Of a stretch of 64,000 nt of DNA, positions 47,785 to 57,104 are shown in pieces; position 1 is the stretch's first letter, and each line of letters starts with the position of its first letter. This stretch comes from CAZNEZ01 sp964572475 (GTDB taxonomy: Bacteria > Bacillota > Clostridia > Lachnospirales > Lachnospiraceae): NCBI GenBank assembly GCA_964572475.1, contig CAZNEZ010000005.1:16675-80674 (forward strand). The letters are read 5' to 3'. Under the pieces are notes generated by a model. It did no database searches and had not been told where the DNA came from. It was given only the letters and a program-made list of their open reading frames with translations. The translations under genes were made by a program, and so were the position numbers.

Positions 47785-48329
47785 TTGAGAAACACATGTG
47801 CATTAGTTTTGTATTTCTTATATTTCATCATTTCAAAATTATATTCAGAAAGATAATCAAACGTAGTATCTAGACTTGCTTCAATAATAATAGTAGTATC
47901 TTCGTCTACAATGTTTGAATCTTTAAGTTTATAAAGAATATCTTTTTCTATATTATTATCATAAGGTGGATCCATAAATATAAAATCAAATCTCTTATGG
48001 TTATTTTCAATTTTATTAATTGCAGTAGCTGCATCCAACTCCATTACTGTAGCATTATCAGCTAATCTGGTAAAGTTCAAATTCTCTTTTATACATTTAA
48101 TAGCTTCTTTATTGTTCTCAACAAACACAACATGAGCCGCATCTCTACTAAGCGCTTCAATACCAATTGCACCACTTCCGCTAAACAAATCCAGAAACTC
48201 GCAATCATATAAATCAGCATTAATCATATTGAATAGTGTCTCTTTTATTCTATCTGTGGTGGGCCTTGTGGCATTACTTTCTAATGTCTTAAGTGGAAGC
48301 CTTCTGGCTTTTCCTGCAATCACTCTCAT
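47766..48329 (-). CDS. rsmD: 16S rRNA (guanine966-N2)-methyltransferase RsmD
   Basis: RsmD methylates G966 of 16S rRNA. The 187-residue protein starts MRVIAGKARRLPLKTLESNATRPT and has the SAM motif DLFSGSGAIGIEALSR and the catalytic FIFMDPPYD. The ATG at 48329 follows GAGGA; the upstream ATG at 48341 is less suitable. The final residues LKKRSPA are encoded by a hairpin repeat, suggesting the native stop was replaced. Confidence 0.94.
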   Translation of the reverse strand: MRVIAGKARRLPLKTLESNATRPTTDRIKETLFNMINADLYDCEFLDLFSGSGAIGIEALSRDAAHVVFVENNKEAIKCIKENLNFTRLADNATVMELDAATAINKIENNHKRFDFIFMDPPYDNNIEKDILYKLKDSNIVDEDTTIIIEASLDTTFDYLSEYNFEMMKYKKYKTNAHVFLKKRSPA

Positions 48330-48423
48330 AAAAATCCTCATTTCGCATTAAAGCTGCTCATTGCTATACATTCTCGTCATATTGATATTCATGCAAGTAT
48401 GAATCAATCTGACTCATTTTTAT

Positions 48424-48455
48424 TATAAAACGGGACAGGATAAGCCTGTCCCGTT
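48424..48455 (-). terminator. Terminator after cheR
   Basis: AACGGGACAGG and CCTGTCCCGTT (48429-48439, 48445-48455) form an 11-bp perfect stem with a 5-base loop; on the minus strand TTTATA follows. It sits just after the cheR stop. Confidence 0.88.
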
Positions 48456-48458
48456 AAA

Positions 48459-49235
48459 TTATTTTACTTTTTGATAAAAGAACGATTTGAAGCAAGTATA
48501 ATTCAATTCTTTATACTGCATAATTTGTTCAGTACTTCCTACAAAAAGCACACCATCTTTTCTAAGGGAATCATTAAATTTCTTGTAGATTTCAAGCTTA
48601 GCTTCTTCTGTAAAATATATTAATACATTTCTACATACAATCAAGTCCATACCTGATGGATATGCATCCTTTAATAGATTGTGCTGTTTAAACTCTACAC
48701 ATCTTTTTATATCCTCAGAAATCTGATAATTGCTAATTCCTACTTTTGTAAAGAATTTGTCTTTAAATTCTGTTGGAAGTCCTAAAAGACTTTTCTCATT
48801 ATATAAGCCAGCTCCAGCTTTTTCAAGTACTTGCTTATCTATATCTGTAGCAATAATCTTGATGTTACTAAGTGGCATATATCTAGATAATAGCATAACC
48901 AACGAATATGGCTCATCACCTGTTGAACAAGCAGCACTCCATATCTTTAGTCCCCTAGCTGATGATTTAATCAGTTCAGGTAATACAACTTTTTCAAGTG
49001 TATCCCACTGCTGTGGGTTACGCCAAAACTCTGAAACATTGATAGTTAAGTAATTAACAAATTCTTCAAATAGTTTTGAATCACTCTTAATTGCTGCAAC
49101 ATAATCATCATAGCCCTTAAACTTATTCTTAGCGATTAACGCATCTATTCTTCTCTTCATCTGGCGTTCTTTATATGCATTTAAGTCTATCTTAGTTAAA
49201 GCAAAAACCTGAGCTTTGAATTGTTCATAATCCAT
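48459..49235 (-). CDS. cheR: CheR-type protein-glutamate methyltransferase
   Basis: CheR methylates chemoreceptor glutamates using SAM. The 258-residue protein has an N-terminal all-alpha CheR_N domain (about 1-65) and a Rossmann methyltransferase domain (about 70-258) with WSAACSTGDEPYSLVM, IIATDIDKQVLEKA and MDLIVCRNVLIYF. No other chemotaxis gene is in the window, so its receptor partners are elsewhere. GCGGAGGT precedes the ATG. Confidence 0.92.
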   Translation of the reverse strand: MDYEQFKAQVFALTKIDLNAYKERQMKRRIDALIAKNKFKGYDDYVAAIKSDSKLFEEFVNYLTINVSEFWRNPQQWDTLEKVVLPELIKSSARGLKIWSAACSTGDEPYSLVMLLSRYMPLSNIKIIATDIDKQVLEKAGAGLYNEKSLLGLPTEFKDKFFTKVGISNYQISEDIKRCVEFKQHNLLKDAYPSGMDLIVCRNVLIYFTEEAKLEIYKKFNDSLRKDGVLFVGSTEQIMQYKELNYTCFKSFFYQKVK

Positions 49236-49258
49236 AAGCCTACCTCCGCTCTTACTAC

Positions 49259-50353
49259 TTACTCAGCAGTATCTTCATTAGCTTCTTCAGATGGCTCTTC
49301 ATCAGCCAATAAAGCTTTTATACTTAAACTAATCTTCTTATCTTCTTCGTTAAAATCTACGATTTTAGCTTCAACTTCCTGTCCAACTTTCAAAGCATCT
49401 GAAGGTTTTTCAATATGCTCTCTAGCTATCTGTGAAACATGAAGTAATGCATCAATTCCTGATTCTAATTCAACAAAAGCACCGAAGTCTGTCATTCTTG
49501 CAACTTTACCCTTAACTATATTACCAACTGCAAACTTCTCAGCTGCATCTTTCCAAGGGTTAGTGTCATCAAACTTAAGGCTTAAAGCAATCTTCTCGCC
49601 ATTAATGTCTTTAATTAATACTTTAATTGCATCACCAATTTTGAAAACTTTCTTAGGATTCTCAACTCTTCCCCATGACATTTCTGAAATATGAAGAAGT
49701 CCATCCATTCCACCTAAATCGATAAAAGCTCCAAAATCTGTAACATTCTTAATTGTTCCTTCTACAACCATACCAACTTCTAACTTAGCTAATAATTCTT
49801 TTTGTGCTTCAAGTCTTGCAGCTGATAATAACTGCTTTCTATCACCAATAATTCTTCTCTTCTTAGGATTGAATTCTGTTACAACAAATTCAATTTCCTG
49901 TCCTGCATACTTAGATAAATCTTTTTCGTATACATCTGAAACAAGGCTTGCTGGAATGAATACTTTAGATTCATCAACTGTAACGCTTAATCCACCTGTC
50001 ATAACCTGTGAAACAGTAGCTTTTAATACTTCTTTGTTCTCGAAAGCTTCTTCTAATCTCTTGCTTCCTTTTTCAGCAGCAAGTCTCTTATAAGTAAGTG
50101 AAACCTGACCTTCGCCATCATTTACTCTCAATACCTTCGCTTCCATTGTGTCACCTACAGATACAACAGTTGTAAGGTCAACGTTTGGTGTGTTGGTATA
50201 TTCATTTCTTGTAATAATACCATCTGATTTATAGCCTATATTTAAGACGATTTCATCTTCTTTAACACTGATAACTGTGCCTTCTACAACCTCTCCTGTA
50301 CGTATTGTTTTTAAAGAATCTTCTAACATTTGTTCAAAACTTAATTCTGACAT
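49259..50353 (-). CDS. S1 RNA-binding domain protein (RpsA-like, four S1 repeats)
   Basis: The 364-residue protein has four S1 OB-fold repeats: about 15-85 (GEVVEGTVISVKEDEIVLNI), 100-165, 188-256 (GTIKNVTDFGAFIDLGGMDGLLHISE) and 273-342 (GKVARMTDFGAFVELESGIDALLHVS). Low-GC bacteria have such 30S S1 homologues, often called YpfD-like. Its start overlaps the ispH stop by 20 bp, whereas in some clostridia the two are one fused protein. It is translationally coupled to ispH. Confidence 0.92.
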   Translation of the reverse strand: MSELSFEQMLEDSLKTIRTGEVVEGTVISVKEDEIVLNIGYKSDGIITRNEYTNTPNVDLTTVVSVGDTMEAKVLRVNDGEGQVSLTYKRLAAEKGSKRLEEAFENKEVLKATVSQVMTGGLSVTVDESKVFIPASLVSDVYEKDLSKYAGQEIEFVVTEFNPKKRRIIGDRKQLLSAARLEAQKELLAKLEVGMVVEGTIKNVTDFGAFIDLGGMDGLLHISEMSWGRVENPKKVFKIGDAIKVLIKDINGEKIALSLKFDDTNPWKDAAEKFAVGNIVKGKVARMTDFGAFVELESGIDALLHVSQIAREHIEKPSDALKVGQEVEAKIVDFNEEDKKISLSIKALLADEEPSEEANEDTAE

Positions 50354-51188
50354 TAGCCTGAACCTCCTCGATTATTTTATTTGGGGTTGATGCCCCTGCT
50401 GTAATACCTACGCAACTACTGGATTGCAGCTTACACATATCTAGATCGCGACATGTCTGTATATAGTAAGTATTTTTACATTCTTCTTTACATATTTCAT
50501 ACAACTTCTGTGTGTTTGAACTGTTACTGCCGCCAATAACAATCATACTATCCACATCCCGGGCAACTTCGCGTGCCTCAATCTGACGTTCGTGTGTCGC
50601 GTTGCAAATTGTATTCACAACAATTATATCATAACACTTTTTAGAAATAATCTCAACTAATTTATTAAATTTATTGTAGTTAAATGTCGTTTGTGACACA
50701 ACAGTAACATGATCTTCCTTTGAAAGTTCAAGTTTTTGAGCTTCATCTTCATTAGAAATTACTATAGTTTCACTGTTTGACCATCCTCTTATTCCTAATA
50801 CCTCAGGATGAGTTTCATTGCCAACAATTATTATTTTTCTATTATTTGAACTGGCTTCCTCCACTACTTTATGAATTTTAAGAACAAATGGACATGTTGC
50901 ATCAACAAGATTAAGATGCTTTTTTTCAATAATATCGTAAATGTATTTACTCGCTCCATGTGATCTGATAATTATTGTACCCTCATCTAGTTTTTTTAAT
51001 TCTTCATCTGTATCAATAACCTTAACTCCTTTTTCTTCAAGATCAGCAACTACCTGCTCGTTATGAATAATTGGTCCAAATGTATATATTCTCCCTGTCT
51101 TCTGTTTCTCAATCTGTTCATAAACTTTATCCACAGCTTTTTTGACTCCAAAACAAAATCCAGCAGTTTTAGCAACAATAACTTTCAT
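50334..51188 (-). CDS. ispH: 4-hydroxy-3-methylbut-2-enyl diphosphate reductase
   Basis: IspH is the last MEP-pathway enzyme, making IPP and DMAPP with a 4Fe-4S cluster. The 284-residue protein has the three cluster cysteines in AKTAGFCFGVKKAVD, LVDATCPFV and VNTICNATHERQ, and the C-terminal VGITAGASTPNKIIEEV. The ATG at 51188 is used; a TTG at 51200 is also in frame. The gene overlaps the S1 gene by 20 bp, the unfused version of the clostridial IspH-S1 pair. Confidence 0.96.
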   Translation of the reverse strand: MKVIVAKTAGFCFGVKKAVDKVYEQIEKQKTGRIYTFGPIIHNEQVVADLEEKGVKVIDTDEELKKLDEGTIIIRSHGASKYIYDIIEKKHLNLVDATCPFVLKIHKVVEEASSNNRKIIIVGNETHPEVLGIRGWSNSETIVISNEDEAQKLELSKEDHVTVVSQTTFNYNKFNKLVEIISKKCYDIIVVNTICNATHERQIEAREVARDVDSMIVIGGSNSSNTQKLYEICKEECKNTYYIQTCRDLDMCKLQSSSCVGITAGASTPNKIIEEVQANVRIKF

Positions 51189-51293
51189 TTTCTTTATCAA
51201 GCACTTACGTTTAGTACTCTCTCCTATCTCACATATTTATTAGTATTTAGTTATTAGCCAGTGAATTTTAATCTTTACTTTTGATTCCTACTT

Positions 51294-51956
51294 TTAATTC
51301 TTGCTTTTAACTATATCTACTATATTTCTAACTACTTCTTCTATAGTCATCTCTGATGAGTCTACGAATACTGCATCGTCAGCCTGTTTTAGTGGGGCAA
51401 TCGCTCGGTTCATATCTCTATAGTCCCTATCAACAATATCCTGTTCAATTTCATCAACAGCACATTCAATTCCCTTTTCAGTTAACTCTTTATGTCTTCT
51501 AAGCGCTCTTGTTCTTGAACTTGCAGTAAGATAAATCTTAACCTGCGCATTTGGCAGAACATTTGTCCCTATATCTCGTCCATCCATAATAACATTATTG
51601 GTAGAAGCCAAGCCCCTTTGAAGCCCCAGAAGCTTGTCTCTAACCTCTTGATATACTGATATAGCCGATGTCATATTACCAACTTCTTCAGTTCTAATAT
51701 AAGCATTTACATTTTCGCCATTCAATAAAACTATCTGTTGTCCATCTTTATATTCAATATCAACTTCTATTGTCTCACATCTTTTAGCAACTTTTTCTTT
51801 TTCATCGGATTTAATGCCATCTCTAATGCAGGCAAGAGCCATAGCTCTATACATTGAACCAGTATCAATATATATGTATCCTAATTCTTTAGCTACCATC
51901 TTAGCTATAGTACTTTTCCCTGCACCAGCAGGCCCATCAATAGCAATATTAAACAT
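51294..51956 (-). CDS. cmk: Cytidylate kinase
   Basis: Cmk phosphorylates CMP and dCMP. The 220-residue P-loop kinase starts MFNIAIDGPAGAGKST and has YIDTGSMYRAMALA, MDGRDIGTNVLP and the RDYRDMNRAIAPL lid region. The ATG at 51956 follows GGAGAC; an upstream ATG at 51974 is less suitable. It lies before ispH, forming the common cmk-ispH-rpsA neighbourhood. Confidence 0.96.
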   Translation of the reverse strand: MFNIAIDGPAGAGKSTIAKMVAKELGYIYIDTGSMYRAMALACIRDGIKSDEKEKVAKRCETIEVDIEYKDGQQIVLLNGENVNAYIRTEEVGNMTSAISVYQEVRDKLLGLQRGLASTNNVIMDGRDIGTNVLPNAQVKIYLTASSRTRALRRHKELTEKGIECAVDEIEQDIVDRDYRDMNRAIAPLKQADDAVFVDSSEMTIEEVVRNIVDIVKSKN

Positions 51957-52054
51957 AACAAGTCTCCATTTCAATTATAATTTATATTTCAATCCATCTT
52001 TTAATCTATATATCTTATATGAGAATCAATTGGCACATAGGATAAACTCCTAAT

Positions 52055-53299
52055 TTATGAAGTAAATACATTTATTCCAGCAAGATATGCTGTTGACCAT
52101 GCAATCTGTAGATTAAATCCTCCTGTAAATGCATCTAAATCCATTACCTCTCCTGCAAAATACAGGTTTTTAACTAATTTGGATTCCATAGTACCAGGAT
52201 TAATCTCTTTAACATTCACACCGCCTTGTGTAATTATTGCTTCATTAAAGCCTCTTGTGCCTTTTATTGTAAATGTAAGTTCTTTCAATACATTTATAAG
52301 ATTGCTTCTTTCTTCTCTTGTTATCTCATTAACTTTCTTAAAAGGGCTAATACCAGACCTTTCAATTATAACAGGAATCATTTTTTTTGGCAAAAGTGCA
52401 TCCAAAGAGTTCTTAAAATCTTTGTTTAGCAGTTCTTTAAAGTCTCTTAGTATTCTCTCATCTAACTGTTCTTTGCTAAGAGCAGGCTTTAAATCAATCC
52501 TAACTGTTAATTCTTCGCCTTTCTTAAGCCTTTTTGCCACATAACTGCTTCCACTCAATATAACAGGACCGCTAATACCATAATGTGTAAAAAGCATTTC
52601 TCCAAATTCGGTGTAAATGCTCTTTTTTCCTGAGTACATTGTCACTTCAACATTCTTAAGTGATAGTCCCTGTAGACTTTTTGCATCTTCTTCATATAAT
52701 TCAATAGGAACCAGACCTGGATATAAATCAGTTACAGAATGCCCCAGCTTTTTAGCAAACTTCATGCCATCGCCTGTAGAACCTGTAGTCTGATATGACA
52801 CACCACCCGTGCAGATAATCACAGCATCGCAGTTCACTTTTTCTCCATTAGCAAGAATAACCGCGTCAACTGCCCCATTCGTTGATTCAACAGATAAAAC
52901 TGGTGAATTAAGATGAATATTAACTCCTGCTCTCTTTAGCTCATGACTAAAAGCCCCTATAACATCTGATGACTTATCAGATTCTGGAAACACCCTGTTT
53001 CCACGTTCAATCTTTGTATGAACTCCAAGACTTTCTAAAAGATTTACAATATCATCATTTGTAAATGTATAGAATGCACTGTATAAAAACTTTTTATTCG
53101 TAACCACATTATTAAAAAGCACTTCCATATCAGATGCATTAGTTACATTGCATCTTCCTTTACCTGTAATAAATAATTTTTTTCCAAGCTTTTCATTTTT
53201 TTCATAAATGTGTATTTCATGCACTGCATCATTCCTTGAGGCAGCTATAGCTGCCAACATCCCCGCAGCACCTCCACCAATTATAATCAATTTATTCAT
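52055..53299 (-). CDS. FAD-dependent oxidoreductase, HI0933/YhiN (BaiN-like) family
   Basis: The 414-residue flavoprotein starts MNKLIIIGGGAAGMLAAIAASR (FAD-binding GxGxxG) and contains YEKNEKLGKKLFITGKGRCNVTN, VIICTGGVSYQTTGSTGDG and the C-terminal LYFAGEVMDLDAFTGGFNLQIAWSTAYLAG. These are hallmarks of the HI0933 family. The substrate is not known; BaiN-type bile-acid reductases belong to it but this does not prove that function. The start overlaps the RpiR stop by 8 bp. Confidence 0.9.
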   Translation of the reverse strand: MNKLIIIGGGAAGMLAAIAASRNDAVHEIHIYEKNEKLGKKLFITGKGRCNVTNASDMEVLFNNVVTNKKFLYSAFYTFTNDDIVNLLESLGVHTKIERGNRVFPESDKSSDVIGAFSHELKRAGVNIHLNSPVLSVESTNGAVDAVILANGEKVNCDAVIICTGGVSYQTTGSTGDGMKFAKKLGHSVTDLYPGLVPIELYEEDAKSLQGLSLKNVEVTMYSGKKSIYTEFGEMLFTHYGISGPVILSGSSYVAKRLKKGEELTVRIDLKPALSKEQLDERILRDFKELLNKDFKNSLDALLPKKMIPVIIERSGISPFKKVNEITREERSNLINVLKELTFTIKGTRGFNEAIITQGGVNVKEINPGTMESKLVKNLYFAGEVMDLDAFTGGFNLQIAWSTAYLAGINVFTS

Positions 53300-54218
53300 T
53301 TTCTGAATTCTCCATAACATCTTTCATTTTAACACTATCTGAAGCATAATTAATCTCATCTGCTCCATAAACCTGATATTCTTCCCATATATTTTCAAGT
53401 TCTTCTAATGTATTAACTACTTTATCCTGTTTTTTCATACAAAGTGCAACTATCAAAGCATTAATAACGCTAAGTGGTGCTACAAGCGAGTCAATAACTG
53501 ACATCATATCACTTCTGGCTAATAGATTGCAAGAAGAATAGAGATTCATTGGAGAATTCTTATTATCAGTAATGGTAATAACTTTAGCATTACGATTATT
53601 AGCAAACTCCATCGCCTTTAGAGTCCTCATTGAATATCTTGGAAAACTTATGCCTACAATAACATCTTCCTCATTCATTCGTAACATTTGTTCAAATATC
53701 TCGCTTGAATTATTCGTCGTAACCTGTACTACTTCATCAAACATTAAGTTAAGATAAAATCCAAGGAAATTAGCAAGTGGTGCACAGCTTCTAATCCCTA
53801 CCACATATATCCTTCTAGCATTGAGAATACTCTCTATAGCTTCTTCAAACGCATCTCTATCAAGTGTTTCAAGTGTTAAATTAATCTTTTCGACATCTGA
53901 CATAAGCACTTTTTCAAACAATTCGCTTCTACTAAGATTCTTAGAATTTAGCTCTATTTTATCAATCGAATTGAGCTTGTCTCTAACAAGACTCTCAATA
54001 GCTTTCTGAAGTTCAGGATATCCACTATATCCTATAACACTTGCAAATCTTACAACTGTTGATTCGCTTACTCCAACAGCCTCACCTAACTTAGCAGCCG
54101 TAAAGAATGCCGCCTTGTCATAATGAAGCATTATATAATTAGCTATCTTCTTCTGTCCTTTGCTAAAAGAAGATAACATCTCATTCATCTTAACGATTAA
54201 TTCATTCGTATCTGCCAT
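53292..54218 (-). CDS. RpiR/MurR-family transcriptional regulator
   Basis: The 308-residue protein has an N-terminal HTH_6 domain (about 1-75, with AAKLGEAVGVSESTVVRFASVIGYSG) and a SIS sugar-phosphate-binding domain (about 120-260, with RRIYVVGIRSCAPLANF and VIVGISFPRYSMRTL). Such regulators control sugar or amino-sugar genes. Its only tight neighbour is the flavoprotein, which overlaps it, so the target is not evident. GAAAGGAT precedes the ATG. Confidence 0.9.
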   Translation of the reverse strand: MADTNELIVKMNEMLSSFSKGQKKIANYIMLHYDKAAFFTAAKLGEAVGVSESTVVRFASVIGYSGYPELQKAIESLVRDKLNSIDKIELNSKNLSRSELFEKVLMSDVEKINLTLETLDRDAFEEAIESILNARRIYVVGIRSCAPLANFLGFYLNLMFDEVVQVTTNNSSEIFEQMLRMNEEDVIVGISFPRYSMRTLKAMEFANNRNAKVITITDNKNSPMNLYSSCNLLARSDMMSVIDSLVAPLSVINALIVALCMKKQDKVVNTLEELENIWEEYQVYGADEINYASDSVKMKDVMENSENE

Positions 54219-54300
54219 CTATTATCCTTTCGATATCTTATATTTACAAATATTTGATTTCTTTGACTTCAATATAATAAATTATAAAACAAAATCATAA

Positions 54301-54352
54301 AAATATCCACCATAACTATAAAATGTACTTACGCGTTTCATAGTTATAGTGG
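54301..54352 (-). terminator. Terminator of the peptidase/lipoprotein unit 1
   Basis: CCACCATAACTATAAAATGT and its imperfect complement ending ATAGTTATAGTGG form a stem of about 20 bp; on the minus strand ATATTTTTATG follows. Near-copies end at 59166 and, more divergently, at 63112. Confidence 0.75.
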
Positions 54353-54375
54353 AATAAGTAATAAATTAATAATGT

Positions 54376-54903
54376 CTATTTGTCAAATTCACGACACAAC
54401 TCATTAAGATCTTCTTCTGTTCTATATACTGTTGGATCTAAATCTATGTCTGAAATCTTGCCAAATGTTCCAATTGTCACAATTTGTTTATTCGATTCAT
54501 TGTACATATTAATAGCAAATGATGTTCCTGTACTTTTTTCATTATCTGTTTTAATAAATTTAATATTCTTTAGCCTATCAATAAATTTATTAACTTCAGT
54601 AATATCAGTTAAAGTATATTCAACTTCATCATAAAAACCTGCTACAGTAATCTTATCTATCTTCTCTTCTGGCCAGATTATACTACCATTGGAGTCTACC
54701 GCATATTTAATAGGTTCTGTTGTTGTCTCTTTCTCTACATGCTTTTTAGTAGTTGGCTCCACCATAGTATCCTTGTCTTTTTTAGTCGTTGTAATCTCCT
54801 CTTCATTGACAGTTGTCTCACTGTTACTGTTGTCTCTGCTGCACGCTGTAAATATTACAGCAGATAAGCTTGCAATTAGTAAAATAATTATTAATCTTTT
54901 CAT
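54376..54903 (-). CDS. Mosaic surface lipoprotein 1, directly after peptidase 1
   Basis: The 175-residue product has a lipoprotein signal with lipobox FTAC (Cys21), then a Thr/Glu/Lys-rich linker (about 22-60). The C-terminal domain (about 65-175) has the family pattern IxWPEEKIDKITV ... Y.LTDITEVNKFIDRLKNIKFIK ... GTSFAINMY. Its signal and linker DNA (54722-54900) matches lipoprotein 2 with only three differences in 179 bp, but the C-terminal domain is different. The ATG at 54903 sits 13 bp after the peptidase stop, so the two are co-translated. It could be a tethered inhibitor or immunity factor for the peptidase. Confidence 0.75.
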   Translation of the reverse strand: MKRLIIILLIASLSAVIFTACSRDNSNSETTVNEEEITTTKKDKDTMVEPTTKKHVEKETTTEPIKYAVDSNGSIIWPEEKIDKITVAGFYDEVEYTLTDITEVNKFIDRLKNIKFIKTDNEKSTGTSFAINMYNESNKQIVTIGTFGKISDIDLDPTVYRTEEDLNELCREFDK

Positions 54904-54916
54904 ACTAATCATCTCC

Positions 54917-56062
54917 TTATGCTGGCCTTATAATCTGAATTTTGTATTGGACTCCATACTCATCAAATCTAATAAATCTGTTTGCTCTATTACTCCCCCC
55001 ATCTACAACTCTTATATAATTAGATGTTGTGAAAGAACTACCTGACCTATAAGTGTAAGTGACATATCCTAATGCTAATACACTATGATTTTTGTATTTT
55101 GCATGTTCATAAACGCTATAGTGAAAAGGATACCCCGCATCAATCTCTTGCTTTAATATACTAAACGCAGGATTTGACAATAATTGGCTTTTGGACAACC
55201 CGATTCCACAATCTCTAAAATATTGATAATATCCATTCGCTAAATTAGCATCATACGTTCCGAGTGAAGTAGTTTTAAAATAACCATAAAGTTTTTTAAA
55301 GCTAGCAACCCAATCATTAGATATTAACAGCCTATTATACTTAGTATTATTTCTTAAATACCAATATTTTAGCAAGTTAGTTCCAGCTGTAGGCGAACAA
55401 TGATTAGAATATCCACTAAAGTCTGATGTCAAAAAATATATAATATCATAATTAGGTACATCTTTAGATGTCTTTGAATAGTATTGACTTTCATAGATAT
55501 CCGGATTAGTAATAATAACATTTATAGGTGTTGATGAACCTGTAATCTGGTTTTTATAGAAATTCCAATCCTGTTTTTCTTCTGTATCATCGTTACTTAA
55601 TGAAGATATATCAACTTTCCGTGACTCCTGAGCACCAATTACCTCAACAACGCCACTATTTTTAACACCTATATAATAGTTTATATCTCCAGTATAATAA
55701 AGGTTGATTTCACTTGTAATATAACCTTCACTTTCATATTTCTTTATTGCTGCTTCAATAAAGCTATTATTATCATCAGAATATTCAATTATTGGATAAT
55801 ATTGAGTATTCGCACCTACTATAATATAAGCATCTGAATATTGAAAATAGTAAGCAGAAATATTTCCAGATTTATCATACAATTGATAAGTCTTTAACAC
55901 ATTGCCTACTGAATCTAAAGAAGAGTCCGTTAGCTCACCAATGTTGACATTTGCAATTGCCTCTGCCTGTTCTTCCGTAACTATTTCTCCCGCTAATGTT
56001 CTTGATGAAATTCCCAATAGCATTGCGAATACCACCATTAGTAATTTAAAAATTTTTTTCAT
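54917..56062 (-). CDS. Secreted C39-like cysteine peptidase 1
   Basis: The 381-residue protein has a Sec signal peptide (about 1-24). A propeptide-like region (about 25-135; EQAEAIANV ... YFQYSDAYIIVGANTQYYPIIEYSDD) resembles the pro-domains of streptopain-type and related clostridial enzymes. The papain-fold catalytic region has Cys222 in NHCSPTAGTNLLKYW, His326 in NHSVLALGYV and Asp354 in IRVVDGG. No lipobox or cell-wall motif is seen, so it is probably released. GGAGGTAAAG precedes the ATG. A second copy lies at 60750-61901. Confidence 0.8.
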   Translation of the reverse strand: MKKIFKLLMVVFAMLLGISSRTLAGEIVTEEQAEAIANVNIGELTDSSLDSVGNVLKTYQLYDKSGNISAYYFQYSDAYIIVGANTQYYPIIEYSDDNNSFIEAAIKKYESEGYITSEINLYYTGDINYYIGVKNSGVVEVIGAQESRKVDISSLSNDDTEEKQDWNFYKNQITGSSTPINVIITNPDIYESQYYSKTSKDVPNYDIIYFLTSDFSGYSNHCSPTAGTNLLKYWYLRNNTKYNRLLISNDWVASFKKLYGYFKTTSLGTYDANLANGYYQYFRDCGIGLSKSQLLSNPAFSILKQEIDAGYPFHYSVYEHAKYKNHSVLALGYVTYTYRSGSSFTTSNYIRVVDGGSNRANRFIRFDEYGVQYKIQIIRPA

Positions 56063-56417
56063 TCTTTACCTCCACATGGCGTCTTCTATTTTGGAGTTGC
56101 AAAAGCTACAAGTATATGCGCCATTATAACTTGTCAAATAAAAGAGTAATCTTTTATCTATCTCCATCCTTATTATTATAGCATACTGCACTTATCATTA
56201 TTTTTCTGACCCGAGTCCCTATTACTGTTTAACTCTACATTCTATAACTATCCACCTTTCATTTTGTTTTACGTTATGCCCTATGCTTTTTTAAGTATTA
56301 CACATTAAGATAAACATTTCAAGTTATAATGCTAATTAATTTCATATTTGAATTAATTAATTTCATAGTATTTGAATCTTTTCAGCTAAAGATAACTAAA
56401 TTGCCGCTAAATCAACC
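56063..56417 (-). promoter_or_regulatory. 355-bp leader/promoter region of peptidase 1
   Basis: No gene is seen. On the minus strand TTGAAA (56322-56317) and AATACT (56299-56294), 17 bp apart, precede a conserved AAAAAAGCATAGGGC stretch (about 56279-56293). The same order occurs before lipoprotein 2 and, diverged, before peptidase 2. A segment with AGCATACTGCACTTAT (near 56181) is shared with the peptidase 2 leader near 62077, so the leader was duplicated with the gene. Confidence 0.6.
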
Positions 56418-56966
56418 TTATATTGCTGCATTCACAAGTGCTTCAAACATAAAATAATCATTAGTCTCAAAATATCCAGCTTTGTCACCGGTTATAATAA
56501 ATGCCTGCTTACCCAAAACGCTTATTCGCATATAATTCTTTTCACTATAATATAAGTCAACTACCATACTGCTTCCTGTAGCTAAATTTTTTGTATCTCC
56601 TTTAATAAATGTCATCTTCTTAATTCCATTAACCAGATCCTTAATCTTAGTTGAATCCGAAACTGTATAATACTCTTCAAGCTTAGACTCTGGTGTTTGT
56701 ATACAAATCTTTATAATATCCTCTGTAGGTAATACAATCGTCTTATCATCTCCTACCATGTCATATACATACACATCTGTCGTTGTCTCTTTCTCTATAT
56801 GCTTTTTAGTAGTTGGCTCCACCATAGTATCCTTGTCTTTCTTAGTCGTTGTAATCTCCTCTTCATTGACAGTTGTCTCACTGTTACTGTTGTCTCTGCT
56901 GCACGCTGTAAATATTACAGCAGATAAGCTTGCAATTAGTAAAATAACTATTAATCTTTTTGTCAT
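56418..56966 (-). CDS. Mosaic surface lipoprotein 2
   Basis: The 182-residue protein has lipobox FTAC (Cys22) and a linker almost identical to that of lipoprotein 1 (three changes in 179 bp). Its C-terminal domain (about 70-182: TIVLPTEDIIKI ... VNGIKKMTFIKGDTKNLATGSSMVVDLYY) is instead a close match to lipoprotein 3. It is therefore a recombinant of the two. AAGGAGG precedes the ATG. It lies upstream of peptidase 1, 355 bp away. Confidence 0.72.
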   Translation of the reverse strand: MTKRLIVILLIASLSAVIFTACSRDNSNSETTVNEEEITTTKKDKDTMVEPTTKKHIEKETTTDVYVYDMVGDDKTIVLPTEDIIKICIQTPESKLEEYYTVSDSTKIKDLVNGIKKMTFIKGDTKNLATGSSMVVDLYYSEKNYMRISVLGKQAFIITGDKAGYFETNDYFMFEALVNAAI

Positions 56967-57023
56967 AAATATCCTCCTTCCAATATCTTTAATTTGTTTT
57001 ACGTTATGCCCTATGCTTTTTTC

Positions 57024-57052
57024 ATTATTGCATATTAACTCAAATATTTCAA
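57024..57052 (-). promoter_or_regulatory. Promoter of lipoprotein 2
   Basis: TTGAAA (57052-57047) and AATAAT (57029-57024) are 17 bp apart on the minus strand, followed by AAAAAAGCATAGGGC (about 57007-57021). It matches the arrangement before peptidase 1 at 56294-56322. Confidence 0.6.
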
Positions 57053-57060
57053 GTTATAAG

Positions 57061-57102
57061 ATTAATTGATTTCATATAAAGATTAATTGATTTCATATAA
57101 AG
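57061..57102. repeat. Two perfect 21-bp tandem repeats beside the IS
   Basis: ATTAATTGATTTCATATAAA plus G occurs twice in a row (57061-57081, 57082-57102), directly before the IS target duplication. A diverged ATTAATTTCAT version is present near 56335-56365. Confidence 0.9.
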
Positions 57103-57104
57103 AT

